Shown: positions 32,646 through 44,585 of the stretch, in pieces
How the letters are laid out: each line of letters starts with the position of its first letter
Numbering within the stretch: position 1 is the stretch's first letter
Assembly: GCA_030141605.1 (NCBI GenBank)
Contig: JAQGDQ010001240.1
Coordinates: forward strand, 1 to 52,961
Length of the DNA stretch: 52,961 bases
Reading direction: 5' to 3'
From: Tubiluchus corallicola
Taxonomy: Eukaryota; Priapulida; Priapulimorpha; Priapulimorphida; Tubiluchidae
Position numbers and translations under genes: made by a program
The notes under the pieces: generated by a model
What the model saw: only the letters and a program-made list of their open reading frames with translations
What the model was told of the DNA's origin: nothing
Database searches by the model: none

Positions 32646-33512
32646 ATGTCAGACACGGTTATACAAAGCTGCCTAGTCTGTTCTGCAGCAGCTTTCATTA
32701 AACACTATGGCAAATTAACGTGTAACGCGTGCCGCTATTTTTTTTACAGAAAGCAGCACGTTAAAAATGTATGTTCTAAACGTGGCTGTGTTGGAAATTG
32801 TCGTATTACCCCAGACACCAGACGTCATTGTCAACTTTGTAGATTTAACAAATGTATAGCCGTTGGTTTACAGCCAACTTCACCTCGTTTTGGGAGGTCA
32901 TCTAAATCTCGTCAGAATCGTCTCAAAGCTAAACTTAATTATCGGGTCAAATCTATTAACCGGATGGCAAACCAACTTCTACCTGTCGCCGTAAGAATCA
33001 CAATTCAGAAGGCATGCCAACAACCCGAATTACAAACATTACCTGTCGAAGACCAGAAAATTCTACTAAAATCTGGCGCTCCAAGTATAATTCTAATTTG
33101 GCTAAATACACTTATTAATTTCGTGTCGCTTGCCCAAGAATTAGTGCCGCAACATCAACTCAGTGATTTCGATGAGTTTACACAACAACTTTATAGAACT
33201 GCACAGGCGATCATGCTAGTTAGACCAACGCAAGACGAGTTGGAAATCTTAACAAACATCTTACTCTATGACTCAACTTGCCTTAATTTACAACGTCCAG
33301 ACCGAGTGGCTCATTTTCACTCTCGGTGGATAGAACGATTTAATTGTGAAATAGCACTTCACTGGCCTTCTAGATTCACCTCGCAAATGGGGGCTTTAAG
33401 CAACTTCCAGGCTTTATATCAAGCAGTAATCGCTTTTGCGACACGACTGAAGTCTGTCCAGCTCACCTTAGATCAAAACACTTGTTTTCAGACAGAGGAA
33501 GAGAATGAATGA
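32646..33512 (+). CDS. element-encoded nuclear hormone receptor (copy C)
   Basis: 288 residues from ATG at 32646, same length and domain plan as the copy at 17468-18334. All zinc-binding cysteines (9, 12, 26, 29, 62, 65 and the 43/48/52 group), the CNACRYFF recognition helix and the LPVEDQKILLKSG signature are intact. Between the two arms I count about four changed residues (Val/Ala, Phe/Leu, Val/Ile, Asn/Thr, all in the ligand-binding region or tail) and about six silent changes, and none in the DNA-binding domain. An in-frame extension upstream lacks an ATG. It is followed directly by the element's 3' repeats, purine tract and LTR. Confidence 0.9.
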   Translation: MSDTVIQSCLVCSAAAFIKHYGKLTCNACRYFFYRKQHVKNVCSKRGCVGNCRITPDTRRHCQLCRFNKCIAVGLQPTSPRFGRSSKSRQNRLKAKLNYRVKSINRMANQLLPVAVRITIQKACQQPELQTLPVEDQKILLKSGAPSIILIWLNTLINFVSLAQELVPQHQLSDFDEFTQQLYRTAQAIMLVRPTQDELEILTNILLYDSTCLNLQRPDRVAHFHSRWIERFNCEIALHWPSRFTSQMGALSNFQALYQAVIAFATRLKSVQLTLDQNTCFQTEEENE

Positions 33513-34260
33513 AAAATGAATAACATTACTGTATACTTATATTTTGAACTTTATGAAAAATGAATAACATTACTGTATACTTATATTTTGAACTTTAAGA
33601 ATAATGTTCAACATTTTGATCATTTTGATACAATTTTAACATGGAGATTCAATGAATAAATGAATAACATTGTGTGTTCAATGAATAATATGATGTTAAA
33701 GGAATAATATTGAATAACCGTGTGTATTCATATATGATGTCAAATGAAAGATATTGAATGACACTGTGTACTTATATTATGGATGAAATGATGTCAAATG
33801 AATGATTGTGTATGTATATTATGAAATGATGAATAACGTTGTATACTTATATTTTGAAATGCGTCCAATAATGTTGTGTTCCTGTATTTTGAAATGAAAT
33901 GTTGGATAGTATAATGTTGATTTTGCACGACGTGTGTATTTATATTGTATAATGATTGATGATTCATCGATGTCAGATTGTCATTTATACTTTTATGACC
34001 GTGATGGATGACGGATGATTTATTGATGCAGGTTGTCACTTATACTTTTGATGACCGCGATTGATGACCTGCAGATTGTCACTTATATTTTATGACGGTG
34101 ACTAATGATTCAGATTGTCACTTATATTTTATGACGGTGATTGACGACTCAAGTGACGACTCAGGTTGTCATTGATATCGTTTGATAATGATTGATGATT
34201 CAGGTTGTCAGCTGATGACTTATAGCTGATGACATATATATATCTATTTTGCCTTGATTT
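33513..34260 (+). repeat. 3' repeat region of copy C
   Basis: Two repeat families as in copies A and B: TGTGTACTTATATTATGGA / AATGAATAAC-type units to about 33930, then GGTTGTCACTTATA...TGATGACCGTGATTGATGA-type units. One TGACCTGCAG occurs near 34066. Confidence 0.8.
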
Positions 34261-34887
34261 ACGTAAATTTATATCCTGACTTGACTTGTATTCGGAATGG
34301 TATTTTAAATGGTATCAGTTGAACTCATATAATTACTCCTATAACTATATATCTCAATAGCATAGTTGATACGATAAAGAAAATCGATTAGGATAGTATA
34401 CTGCATGATTGGACCTATACACTCGTATATTGTGCGCTTATTTATATAGTTTGCATATATATATTAGAAACTTTGATAAATGTTACACGTATGTATCAAC
34501 TGTGTGTTTAATAATATTTGTATATCTCATTAGCCTAGTTATACTTACTAAGGATGATAACATGATAAGGAAAATTGCTTGCTATACTAGATTTAACCGG
34601 TATACCTCACATGTCCATATTACTGTTATCAATGTTGTAAATGTATAGTTTAGTATAAGGACGAGCAAGCCTCGTGCCTCCTTACTCACAAGGACATTCG
34701 GATTGCCTAGATATTTTAATTAGATATTTTAAATCAGATATTTTACTTAGATATTTTAACTGGATATTTTACTCACATATTTTAAAAATCAGATATCTTA
34801 AATCACATATTGGTCATGTATTTTAGACAGATGATATAATATTAAAATTATCTAATCTGCCAGCCCCGAGGGAACTAACTTCCTTTT
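34261..34887 (+). other. AT-rich 3' untranslated part of copy C
   Basis: Between the repeats and the polypurine tract. Contains short ATATTTTA(A/C)-type tandem repeats at about 34708-34800 that are absent or reduced in copy B. No conserved reading frame. Confidence 0.6.
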
Positions 34888-34898
34888 AGGAAGAGAGG
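34888..34898 (+). promoter_or_regulatory. polypurine tract of copy C
   Basis: TTTTAGGAAGAGAGG ends directly at the AGTAAA start of the 3' LTR, the expected position for plus-strand priming. Confidence 0.7.
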
Positions 34899-35371
34899 AG
34901 TAAAGAGAAGATGATAATTGTATGATTAGTATTAGCAGTTCAGAAATGAAACGACTCTATGAAGGGGATATGAGAGATATGTAGAAATGAAGCCATGATT
35001 TTAGGTGCGGCTGTCATGTGACTGAGTTCCATATATGGACATTGCCCGTCTGAATTGTCAGACTAGCAACAATTATAACGCATGCGCTGTGAGTCCAAAA
35101 AGCTGAAGGAAGCCAAGTGGAATGGGAGATCAGATCACGGGGGAATCTCGAGGAAGCAGGAACAGATCTTGGGCGGTTTGGCAGAGCTATGATATGTATT
35201 TTACCATGTAATATATTACTGTGAAATAAATGTGTTAGTCGCTCATCAATCCAGATCTTATAGCTTTGTCACCACCTCACGTCAATAAACGGCTGCGGCC
35301 TCCTCAATAATCCACCAACAAGTACTACCACTATACGACACAGCTCATAAACATAGCATATAAATTTTACT
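34899..35371 (+). mobile_element. 3' LTR of copy C
   Basis: 473 bp, AGTAAA...TTTACT inverted ends. Contains GGTGCGGCTGTCATGTGAC, the CGCATGCGCTGTGAG palindrome, GAAATAAATG and GTCAATAAACGG polyadenylation-type signals, and the shared 3' end. About 3% different from the LTR of copy B. No target-site duplication is apparent between 15766-15770 (ACATT) and 35372-35376 (GTAAG). Confidence 0.92.
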
Positions 35372-35470
35372 GTAAGTTTATCTTAAGTATGTATATTTTT
35401 GCTAGTTTTAGTTTTATGAACATCACGCCTGAAAGAAAGTCAGCATTTTTATATCCTGGGATTCTCCCAG

Positions 35471-35621
35471 CATTAGCATGTCATGGCGCATTCTCACAGC
35501 ACCACGAGAGCTAAGACGTGATGGAAATGACGAAAACAGTTTGGACCGGGTTGAGACGCTGCACGTAGGAACAACATCCTCAGAGACGTGTCTGGCAGCT
35601 CAGCCCTCCCATGGTGACTGA
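35471..35621 (+). CDS. weak candidate terminal exon, unknown protein
   Basis: GC-richer island after TATCCTGGGATTCTCCCAG. An open frame from the acceptor includes ATG 35478 and ends at TGA 35619-35621 (MSWRILTAPRELRRDGNDEN and onward, 47 codons from the Met). Composition is coding-like and non-repetitive. No partner exon is identified. Confidence 0.35.
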
Positions 35622-36451
35622 CAGTTGAGCGAACTCTCCAATGTAAAAAGATAAAAAAATCTAGCTAATGAAATCAAGAAATGGCCTTGACTGATTTTCA
35701 AAATGTCGATAAACCATAAATTTAATTTTACGTGTCTGGGTATTTTTCATTTAAAGTGGCTTATATAGCAAACCTTACATTTGACAAGCAATTTAACTTT
35801 ATTTATTTAGTGATCAGAAACATTACACTACATTATACCAGTACGAATTCACAACGACAGTTTTATTAATTTTAATAGAACTGATAACAGTATTATTTGC
35901 ATGCAGAGAGTACAAGTGAGGGCCAAATAAGACACTACTGCAGCTACTTTAAAAAGTAGAATGCGTACAATGTTTTACAGGTTAGGAGAGTTCAACTTTA
36001 TTTCGTTTTCTTTACCGCTTAACGAAGAGAAAATAATAATGGACGCAGAGCAGATTTCTTTGAAGCGGCAATTTTTATTACACTGACTTGGGAGGTGACT
36101 TGTTGTATTTCATATGCTAAATAGTACCCCGAAAAAATAGCACCACTTTTAGTCTTTGATTTGCCCACTGAGGTGAAGCATGCATGCGCTACGGTAACAG
36201 AAAGACCAATCAAACATCATTGCTTTTAGTCTCCACAGCAGCGCGTGCACCAATGCCTTGCACTGATTGTTTCGGATGGTCGCAGGAAGACTACTTATGT
36301 ACGACGGACCGATGCGCTGAAAGTCGCCCTTGCGGTCAGCGCATTTTTTTTCACTTGGAGTTGGGGAAGAATAATTATAGCTAGGGGCAGCGAGACGAAA
36401 TATCTTGACGCTGAAAGTTTTCTAGTTATTTTACGAACAGAGTGAGTGGAA

Positions 36452-36475
36452 AGGGCGGTTCGGGCCGTGTATAAA
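36452..36475 (+). promoter_or_regulatory. possible core promoter (GC box plus TATAAA)
   Basis: GGGCGG at 36453 and TATAAA at 36470, within a GC-richer stretch, about 440 bp before the exon-like piece at 36911. Confidence 0.3.
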
Positions 36476-36910
36476 TGATCTGTAAAATGCGTATTTTTAT
36501 TGTTTTAACGTTAAAATTGCTTTTATATTGAAGCGACTTTCGCTCGTCTGATGATGTAAAAACCGTCTAAAACTGCGTTTCGTATATTTGGTTTCGTAGT
36601 GCGCAGTTAATTATGACGGCATTTTTTTAAGTGCAGCTAAAAGTTACGTTGGTGTCACGTAGTCGTGAACAGGCGTACGGGATTCTTCCCGTTGCCATAA
36701 AACGCTAATTTATGTCAGCCAATCAGTGAGGAGAACATTAATAAGAAAGTTTGCCCGGCTGCGAAAGGGTTATGAACTTTGAGAATTTCGAAAGAGTTGA
36801 AAGTTGCGTGACCTCTGATCCGTTGTGTAGTTGGACACGTAACATTTCGCTGGTGATTCTCACGTACGTGATGTTACTGTTGGTTTAAAACCAGACCGTT
36901 ATCAAGCAGA

Positions 36911-36985
36911 ATGCTCTCGAATGCAGCATCACGATGGATGGAAGCAGCAGTAGACGCTTTGCATGGCTTGGGTTTGTTTTCACAT
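36911..36985 (+). CDS. weak candidate first coding exon
   Basis: ATG followed by 25 codons (MLSNAASRWMEAAVDALHGL...) ending at a possible GTAATT donor at 36986. Supported only by composition and the upstream promoter-like sequence. Confidence 0.25.
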
Positions 36986-37376
36986 GTAATTCTGCTAGTT
37001 TCTTGCTTCTCACAGTTGCTTTTCTAACTTTTTACAGTGAAACTGCCACTATTTTTAAATAACGTTTTGAAAAGTTTACAGATTTTCAGTTCGCAACAAT
37101 TGTGTTTTCTTTTCTTTTAAAGTTGCTTTTTTAATAATCGCGAAAACTATTTTGACAAGTAATGTTGTTGTATGTTTACTACATGTAAAAGCTAATGCTT
37201 ATATTTTTTGGATCAGTGTTTTCTTATTTCACGAGCACAGAGTTTATTTGAGTTGGGTTGTCTACAAGAAGCTGTCTGTTACAGGGAAGCCCAATTAAGC
37301 AAGAAAACTAAAAATATTATTCAGAAATTAATGTAGATTGTTGTTGCTGAATTAATATGACACCTGGGCAAGCAGA

Positions 37377-37590
37377 TACGAGGAGAAGATGCAAGAGAAG
37401 ATGTAGGTCATCAGTTTGTAAAGGAGACAAAGGAGAGGAGAGAAAGATAAGAGAACAGGTAAGACAGAAAAGGAAAAATGACAGGAAAGGATTGGAGAGC
37501 AAAAAAAGAGAGGAGAAAAGAGGAGAAGAAAGGGGAAAGGAGGGAAAAGGCCGGAGAAAAAGGAGAATCGCAGCTGAGAAAATGAAGTAT
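37377..37590 (+). repeat. purine-rich low-complexity tract
   Basis: GA-rich stretch (AGGAGAAGA, GAGAAAAGAGGAG and similar). An open frame here is compositional. Confidence 0.7.
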
Positions 37591-37995
37591 TAGAAGATAA
37601 GGAATGGAGAGCAAGTGAAAATAATTATTAACATCAGCAAAAGAAATTTCTATGGGTTTTTGATTGTTAGAAATGCACAAATTAGCAATTTTTTAAGCAC
37701 GTTAATTAGACTAATTTTTTGAGCAATAAAATTCGTTTCTGTTAAACTAATTTAGGCATGTGGGGTATAAAGACCAATGACATAGACTGACTTACTGAAA
37801 TTGTCTTTAACTGTTAATTTTGCTTTCGGCTGGTAATCAAAGGATAATCTTCACTAAGCATCTTTGCTCATTTCACTAACTCACGCATCTCACGCATTTG
37901 CTTTGGCACTTTTATTGCAAACGCGTGTAGTCTGTTTTTCGTAGAACTAATTTTTTATGCTTGCCTGCGACCAGTCAGCGTTTGTTTCGAAGTTG

Positions 37996-38200
37996 ATGAT
38001 GGCAACACTGAAACTCGCCGTGGCTGTTGTCGTATGCTCAAGTGTTTGAGTTTGATAGCTTGTGCATGTGACAGCAGCTACGGAGGGTTCCAGCACCGGC
38101 GAGGAAGAAACGTTTCAGGACTTCATCAAATTCAAGACGAAGTTTTTGCTAAAGTTATGGCTTCAATTTCATTTGTAATTTTGGAAATTATTGAGCCTTG
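37996..38200 (+). CDS. weak secreted-peptide-like exon island
   Basis: ATG at 37996 opens a short frame resembling a signal peptide (MMATLKLAVAVVVCSS) that stops soon. Downstream of a GTGACAG at 38076 a coding-like frame reads ATEGSSTGEEETFQDFIKF. Linking them needs a 33-nt intron. Other frames are also open, so this is only a lead. Confidence 0.22.
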
Positions 38201-39030
38201 AATATGGAACGTCATTAACTGAAAACGAAGAACAAGAGAAATTGCGTACAAAATGCATTGTACAGATATTGTCCTCGCTTAGCTATTATGTGCAATGCCC
38301 TTGAAAGTATACTTAGCTTTATTCGTAGTTTTACTTTTTAAATACTTTTTCTATCGTTTACTCTCAGGCACAGCTGTTTGCAGCGACTATTATGCGAGTG
38401 GGTTTTTTTGTTGTTCCTTAATTGCCAACGCCATTTTCTTCATCCGTCCCCCTCAGGGCCAAATTTTCACTCATGGTTACACAGCTAAAGAATGTCTACT
38501 GTCTGCCATTAGCGTACATGTAATAAACCACCGTCTTTTAATATTATGCGGTACATATACTAGACATATCTGCGTCTGTCAGCCTCTAGGCGATAAACAA
38601 TCCGACAAAAATAGCCACAAGTAATATAAACGATTGGAAATGTCGATAATTTTACGTTAAATATGAGAATCATTCTCTTGCATGCCTCTTTGTGTACGTA
38701 GCATGGATTCAGTGGTCTGTTTACATTCGTCTTTATTCTGCCAGTCTTCTTTTGACTAATTATAGTCGTTTCTCGTATTACGAAAGGAAAATGGCCTATA
38801 AATTCACTAAAAATAAAGATTTGTAATGCTTATGCGTCACATTTGCAATCAGTTGTCGAATAAGTGTAAAAATTAGTGTGTCTGCATGTTAAACCCCGTT
38901 CCTTCCATTTTGCTAGAGATTAGTTAAAGTGATTGACCAATAAATGATATCAAATCAAATAAGTTGATTTATAACAAATACGACGTCAGTTTTTTTTTCG
39001 CAAAATACAATGTACGAGAATTAAATTATC
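38201..39030. other. intergenic, no supported gene
   Basis: A 109-codon open frame at 38295-38624 has no splice or homology support. Confidence 0.4.
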
Positions 39031-39430
39031 ACCATTACCCATTAGATGATTCTTTTTTCTTTTTTCTTCATTTATTGCTGTCTTTTTTGTTTTTTCGTTC
39101 GTTCTTTCTGTCAGTCTTTTCTTCTCAATTATTCCTTTTCTTCTTTCTTTACTCTTTCGTTTTTCTTTTATATATTCAATTAAAAATATTAAAATATGAG
39201 ATACAACATATAAAATAAATATATATTTTCTTTGTTTTTTGTTTTTTCCTTTTTTCTTTCTTTTCTATCTTTTTTCTCTTTATTTCAATCTTTCTTTTCT
39301 CGATTTTTCATTTTATTTCATTCACTCATTCATTCTTTCATGCATTCTGTCTCTCTGTCTATCTGTCTCTATCTTTTTCTTTCCGTTTCTTTTCTTTTCT
39401 ATTTTCTTTCCTACTTTCTTGTATAGTCTA
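39031..39430 (+). repeat. pyrimidine-rich tract (TTTTCTTT-like, TCATTCAT, CTGT)
   Basis: Long T/C-rich stretch with short tetra- and pentanucleotide runs. Open frames in it (Phe/Leu/Ser-rich) are compositional. Confidence 0.85.
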
Positions 39431-41645
39431 ACGTTTTTCAATGCCAATTGAATAGTTTTCATGCAATCGCAAGTGTTTTCCTTGTGAATGCAAAGCGAGG
39501 TTCATCCTCAAACAAAATGTTTCTTTATGCAAGCAGTAGTCTTGCTTTTGTTTCCTATTTTTCAATTTTGGTGCTTCATTGGTGGTACTTGTAAAAGTGC
39601 TATTTCTTACCTGTATAATATTACTAAACTTTAAATTTGTATAACTTCTGTACTTACAAAAATAAAACGTTTGTGTGCATGCATTAGTGTCCTGTTAGTC
39701 ATTTTACTTTTTATGTGACTATCCTGTTTTGTTTTCTGTGGCCACATTTTTTATTTTAAGGTTTACTGAAATATATAATGTGATTCATTTCCAATTTTTA
39801 ACGTTACAAAACTTAATTTTCCAACAGTTTGTGTTCTAAAACTTCTCCTTGTTCCACACATACACATATAATTTTAGGTACCGCCCCACATAACGGAAAT
39901 ACAAAAATTCCAAGCCTAGCCCCTGTAAATATCATTGCACGTACTGTGGTTATTTTTTCTATCATGCAGCCCGCCAGCGTCAGTGCACCGCGTCCATCTA
40001 GGCCAAACAGCTCACACCATTAGCCATGGTTATTTTTATCGGCGCTTTTTACCAGATAAATAATACATTTTTGTTGAATTCGCTGCGAGGGAAGGTAGCT
40101 GGAGCATATGCACAATACATACGATGGCCAGGTTCAACGACCCGAGCCTGGCTTCCACGGCGTTCTGGATTATTATCGATTAGTTTGGCCTAGATTCCAC
40201 ATCAGCTGACGACGGGTGAGACGGCTCGTCCTAGCTGTGCAGGGAAAGGTATACAAATTTAATCGAAATAGATTACTTGTTAGAATAGACCTGTTAATAT
40301 TTCAAACGAGGTTTGTTACAAGATTTTTCAAAAAGTCAAAGTGATAGCGGTAACTGTTTAAAATATTGACTGACTAACTGGTCAAATAACGTTTCTCAAT
40401 TTTTGGGTGGTCATGCGAAGTTCAAAAGCAACGTCACTAAAACGACAAAATGTGTAATGTTGCACGTTTAAAATTGTAAAATTATCAACATTGGTATTTT
40501 TGGTCCATTTCAAAATAAAACTGCTACTGTAGTTTTTTTATATTAACTAAAAATTCGATGCGACAATCGTTTTGTGAAAGGAAGACAGGATGAATTTTCA
40601 TATACTGCCCCATTTTCAAGTCTGATAAAAGTATACATTTTAACACAATTAATACTGCAAAAGCGTTTCTGATAATGATATAAAGGATTAAAAACTTAAT
40701 TAACGGCGAGCGAGTCCAACTATTGATGACATCACAAACTAACATAATTTTCAAAAGCACAAATATTCCACTATTCCACGAGCCTGTTGCACGTATTTGC
40801 GAAAGCAAAAATTGAAGTACAGTGCTACTGTAAGATATTCAGTGTGTTGTATTAAAACTAGACAAGTTTTAAGATAAAATTTCAAATTTCAAATTTACCG
40901 CTGTGCTCACCCGTGAGCTGTCGAATGTGTGTAGTTCGTCATAAACTAACACATTTGAATTGAGAGGTACTGCACATTTGTTTTGTGCAATGCGTTTCCG
41001 AAATGTAGTCTAACTAGCGAATGACGGAATGCATGTAACAGCGAAGAACTAATGGCGCGAAGGCGAAATTGTGTTTGTGTGGTAATGATTCTTTCACGTA
41101 AGTCATTTTTGAAAAAATTACATGTTTCCTTTCAATATTTTAAAGAGTAGATTGTTTGGTCTACAGTTTAAGATTGGGGCCGGTTTTGCTTGAAGTTCAA
41201 ATCAGATAATAATTCGCGAAAATGAACTGTTTTTATTTAAAGTTTAATAGTTTAGAACAACTACTAATTCATATTGGACACATTTCGTCATGAAGCCATT
41301 CTGTTTGGTCGTTAAGTCTTGGCACAGGATGTAAGAAAATCTGCAAAATAAAGACATGTTTTGCAGCAGTTCATCTCAAATTCACTTAATATTTTAGCAT
41401 TTAAATTCTAGTTAGTTGATAAATTTAATAGATGGCTTCATATGTGTTGTTGGCACTGATGGTGACATTGTTGTTCAAATCATATCGCGCCATCTATACA
41501 AGCACGGGAGCTGCACAATACCCCCTTGCTTTTATACAGAGAGGCATACTGCAAGTCAGCAGCCAGCACTCAACGGCAGGCCTACTGAATTTGGATGGTT
41601 AAGGTGGGACCAGAACCTAGCTAACTGTGAAGAATGATCCTTTAA
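39431..41645. other. intergenic, no supported gene
   Basis: Mostly AT-rich. A small GC-richer patch at 40110-40215 has short open frames but no consistent exon boundaries. Confidence 0.4.
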
Positions 41646-41846
41646 GGTGAAACACTGAACTGGTGGAGACGTGCTAGCCACGTTCGAAATCCTGTCACGG
41701 TCGAAGATGGAAGAATGTCTGGGAGCAGCAACAGCTCAGAAGTAATTTTCGTGGCAGTCACCCATCCAGTTATCACCCAGATTCGCGTTTTCTTTAATTC
41801 GGTCGTTGAACGCATCTCAGGTTTGCTTAACTTTAACTACCCATGA
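41646..41846 (+). CDS. weak exon-like open frame
   Basis: 66 codons without an ATG near the start, beginning after TTTAAG, reading NPVTVEDGRMSGSSNSSE then VIFVAVTHP, and ending in TGA. Composition is coding-like, with no recognised family. Confidence 0.22.
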   Translation, partial: GETLNWWRRASHVRNPVTVEDGRMSGSSNSSEVIFVAVTHPVITQIRVFFNSVVERISGLLNFNYP

Positions 41847-44274
41847 TCATTCAGCTTTTGTTCGAATCGATATACCATTAGTCTTTAAATTCCATATCAG
41901 AAGTTGCATCGATATTAGGAGAAAACCGTTTATTTGAGATGATTTGGCATCACAGTTACATTGAAAAAGTTTTCAGTCAATTATTATTTTAGGCTTTGAC
42001 GAACTGAAAGACCAATCACAGCTGTGGGCTTGCTCCAGAGAACAAGGCTTAGTCATGTTATTAGATACTACAATAATGTACTACAAATATACAGAAAAAA
42101 TTAATTGACTATTGGGTAATTGCCTTACTTTTCAAATCGCCTATCATATGCAATATAAAAAGAAAAGTTTTTTCTGGTTTTTATCTTTACTTTTTCTTTT
42201 ACTTCTTTGTTTCTTTTATTTCTTTTTTTTTTGATTTTGCTCTTGTCTTCGTTTTATTCTTCTTGTGGTCAAAATGGAAACCAAGGCAGGCCAAACTCCA
42301 CCTCGGTTTGCTCTAAAAGGCAGCACGTAGCCATTCTATATCCAGATGTATATTAATCTATAAAAGTCATATGAAAGACGAAACCTACTGAAGGGTGAAT
42401 TGAGAACAAAATGGCGAAAACTGTACTGGGGAATTAAAAATGAAAAAGAAGAATTACTTTTAAACCTTGACTCCAAGCGTGTACTTTGATGATCTAAAAA
42501 CATTGGAGACAACAATCTCAAAAATTTATCTTTTGAGAAAACTAAATTGCCTTCGTATTTGTGATCTAGAATTGTGAGCTAGTTGCGAAACCCCGGTTTT
42601 CCCATCGCGAGCTGATTTATCTATTTATAAAAAAATGATTATCATCACGTTGACTGATTCAGTTGCAAATTCAGGTTGGGGGGGGGGTGTCAAGTGCTAA
42701 AAAGGGCCCACCTCGACCAAAGTTTTGGATACAGTTCTGGTTAATATTAGTTCGCTAGTAAAACAAAGGGTATTACACGTATGTTGTTACTTTTGGTTAG
42801 AGTTTCATATGGCTTTGAAGCTACAGAAAAAACTACGCAGCTTGAATTTGTAAATGGAAACGCTAATAATGTTGCATACAGCTAAAGAATACAATTTGTT
42901 AGGCAACGTAGCTAAAACTGTAACTGTAACCATTAGCCACTTTGCAAAGTAGCTTGTCACCTTGCTGCAGCTACCACTATTTTAATGCCAGTATTATACT
43001 TGGTAACTTATATTACAATACAGTTTAAAATTTAAACAGCACAATGATTTTACGAGTTATACTATTTTACACAAGATTGAATTAAAGTAAATATTTAAAA
43101 TTAATTACATAATGTTGATGCTCAGCAACTTAAAAAGTAGATATACTTTATAACAGTTAAAATTTAACTTCACAAGTAGAAAACCAAAATTGCAATGTAA
43201 GCAAGCAGCTATTACACAGTATACACTGCAGCACTGCACCTGCTATTAAAACTATTACTATGAAATGCAACAGTTATTTTAACTGATCTACAATCCCTTT
43301 TAAAATTAAATGACTCGTATCTGATAGAAGAATGCGATTTTTTATCAAATAATTATAGAAAAACAGTTTTTTTAAAAAATACCGGTGCTAGGTAGGCACG
43401 TTTGACAAGTGGCAAGGGCTTAATTATATAAGGCTTAAAGGGCCCACTCCGGCAACTCGTAAAATTGGGGGGGGGGGGAGGAGGCTCAATGCTCCCCTGC
43501 TTCCTAGAACCCTGGATATATTAAACATCACTTCATATTTTGTCTACACAAAAACTGAACCCGTTCTACAGTATACTAGTAGGATAAAAGCGAATTTTTA
43601 AAGTTCCAGCATTTTATGATACACTACGTAGCATTACTGAGTAACTGAGCATTACCGACAGATGCTGTTGATGTTTATAAATGCGTAGATTTGCCTAGTT
43701 ACATGATTAATGCGAATATAAACGCGCTATTTACACAAATAAATTCCAACTTTTAACATAATTCGTTAATCTCAACGCTCATAAGTTGCTAATTCTGTAA
43801 ATAATTTTAATAAAGATTTGACAAGTTCGATTCTTTCCCCCAGCAGCATACAACAGTAATTTTATTTACTTTAGATGTAAGCGCTTCGATTCTAGAAAAT
43901 CTCCATCCACAAACAAAGTTTTCTTATAAATCACCGTATGTATCACCGATTATTATTATTTTATTATTATTCTGTCTCACGTCACGAGCTGCCTGCTACT
44001 AGTAGATGCTTTTTTAAATAAACTGAATAAAGTCCACGTACTAAAGTAATTTTGTTGCAAATGTTTTACTGCGTTATATGCAGTGCTTTACAATTAGTTT
44101 CACTTGATGTCAGATACAGGCCTAATGTACCAACAACTTTTGTGCCAAAGTGTATAATTCGGCAGCCCATTGTTTACTAAGTTACAGTAAAAATCTAATA
44201 AAATTAGGCACATTGCGTGACTTTATTTTAAAATCAAGACTTTTCGACAAGCACTTGCCATTCTCAATTGACCT
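41847..44274. other. intergenic, low-complexity patches
   Basis: T/C-rich tract at about 42160-42260 and poly-G runs at about 42677-42687 and 43467-43477. No gene is seen. Confidence 0.45.
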
Positions 44275-44585
44275 GTAAAATAAAATTAGAAAAATATAAT
44301 GTTGTACTCATTGAAAAGTATACAAACTACATATCTGTACATTTTCCCCGTAAATTTGAAATTAAGAAATGCTAAAATACAATCTTTTTAAAAAAATCTA
44401 AAATTTAAAAATTTATAAATAGAAAGAAAAATAAAATTAATAGCAGGTAATATTTTAATTATAATTTCCTTTCCACTCCATAAATGTTAGCCTCTTAAAA
44501 TAATTGCATTGTTGAAAATTTACAGATCTGTAGTTTGTATACTTTTCAATCAGAACAACATTATAATTTGTTAATTTTATTTTAC
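44275..44585. mobile_element. hairpin (MITE-like) element with 72-bp inverted arms
   Basis: 44275-44346 (GTAAAATAAAATTA...TGAAAAGTATACAAACTACA...) is the imperfect reverse complement of 44514-44585. The spacer is about 167 bp of AT-rich DNA. No coding sequence; consistent with a small non-autonomous DNA element or a chance foldback. Confidence 0.7.

Noticed and set aside
35372-35387. GTAAGTTTATCTTAA after the right LTR equals the start of the env intron at 28805
   Set aside because: A 15-base match in AT-rich DNA of this length is near chance level, and the sequence diverges at once on both sides.
39031-39430. Phe/Leu/Ser-rich open frames
   Set aside because: They are translations of a pyrimidine tract with no splice or start context.
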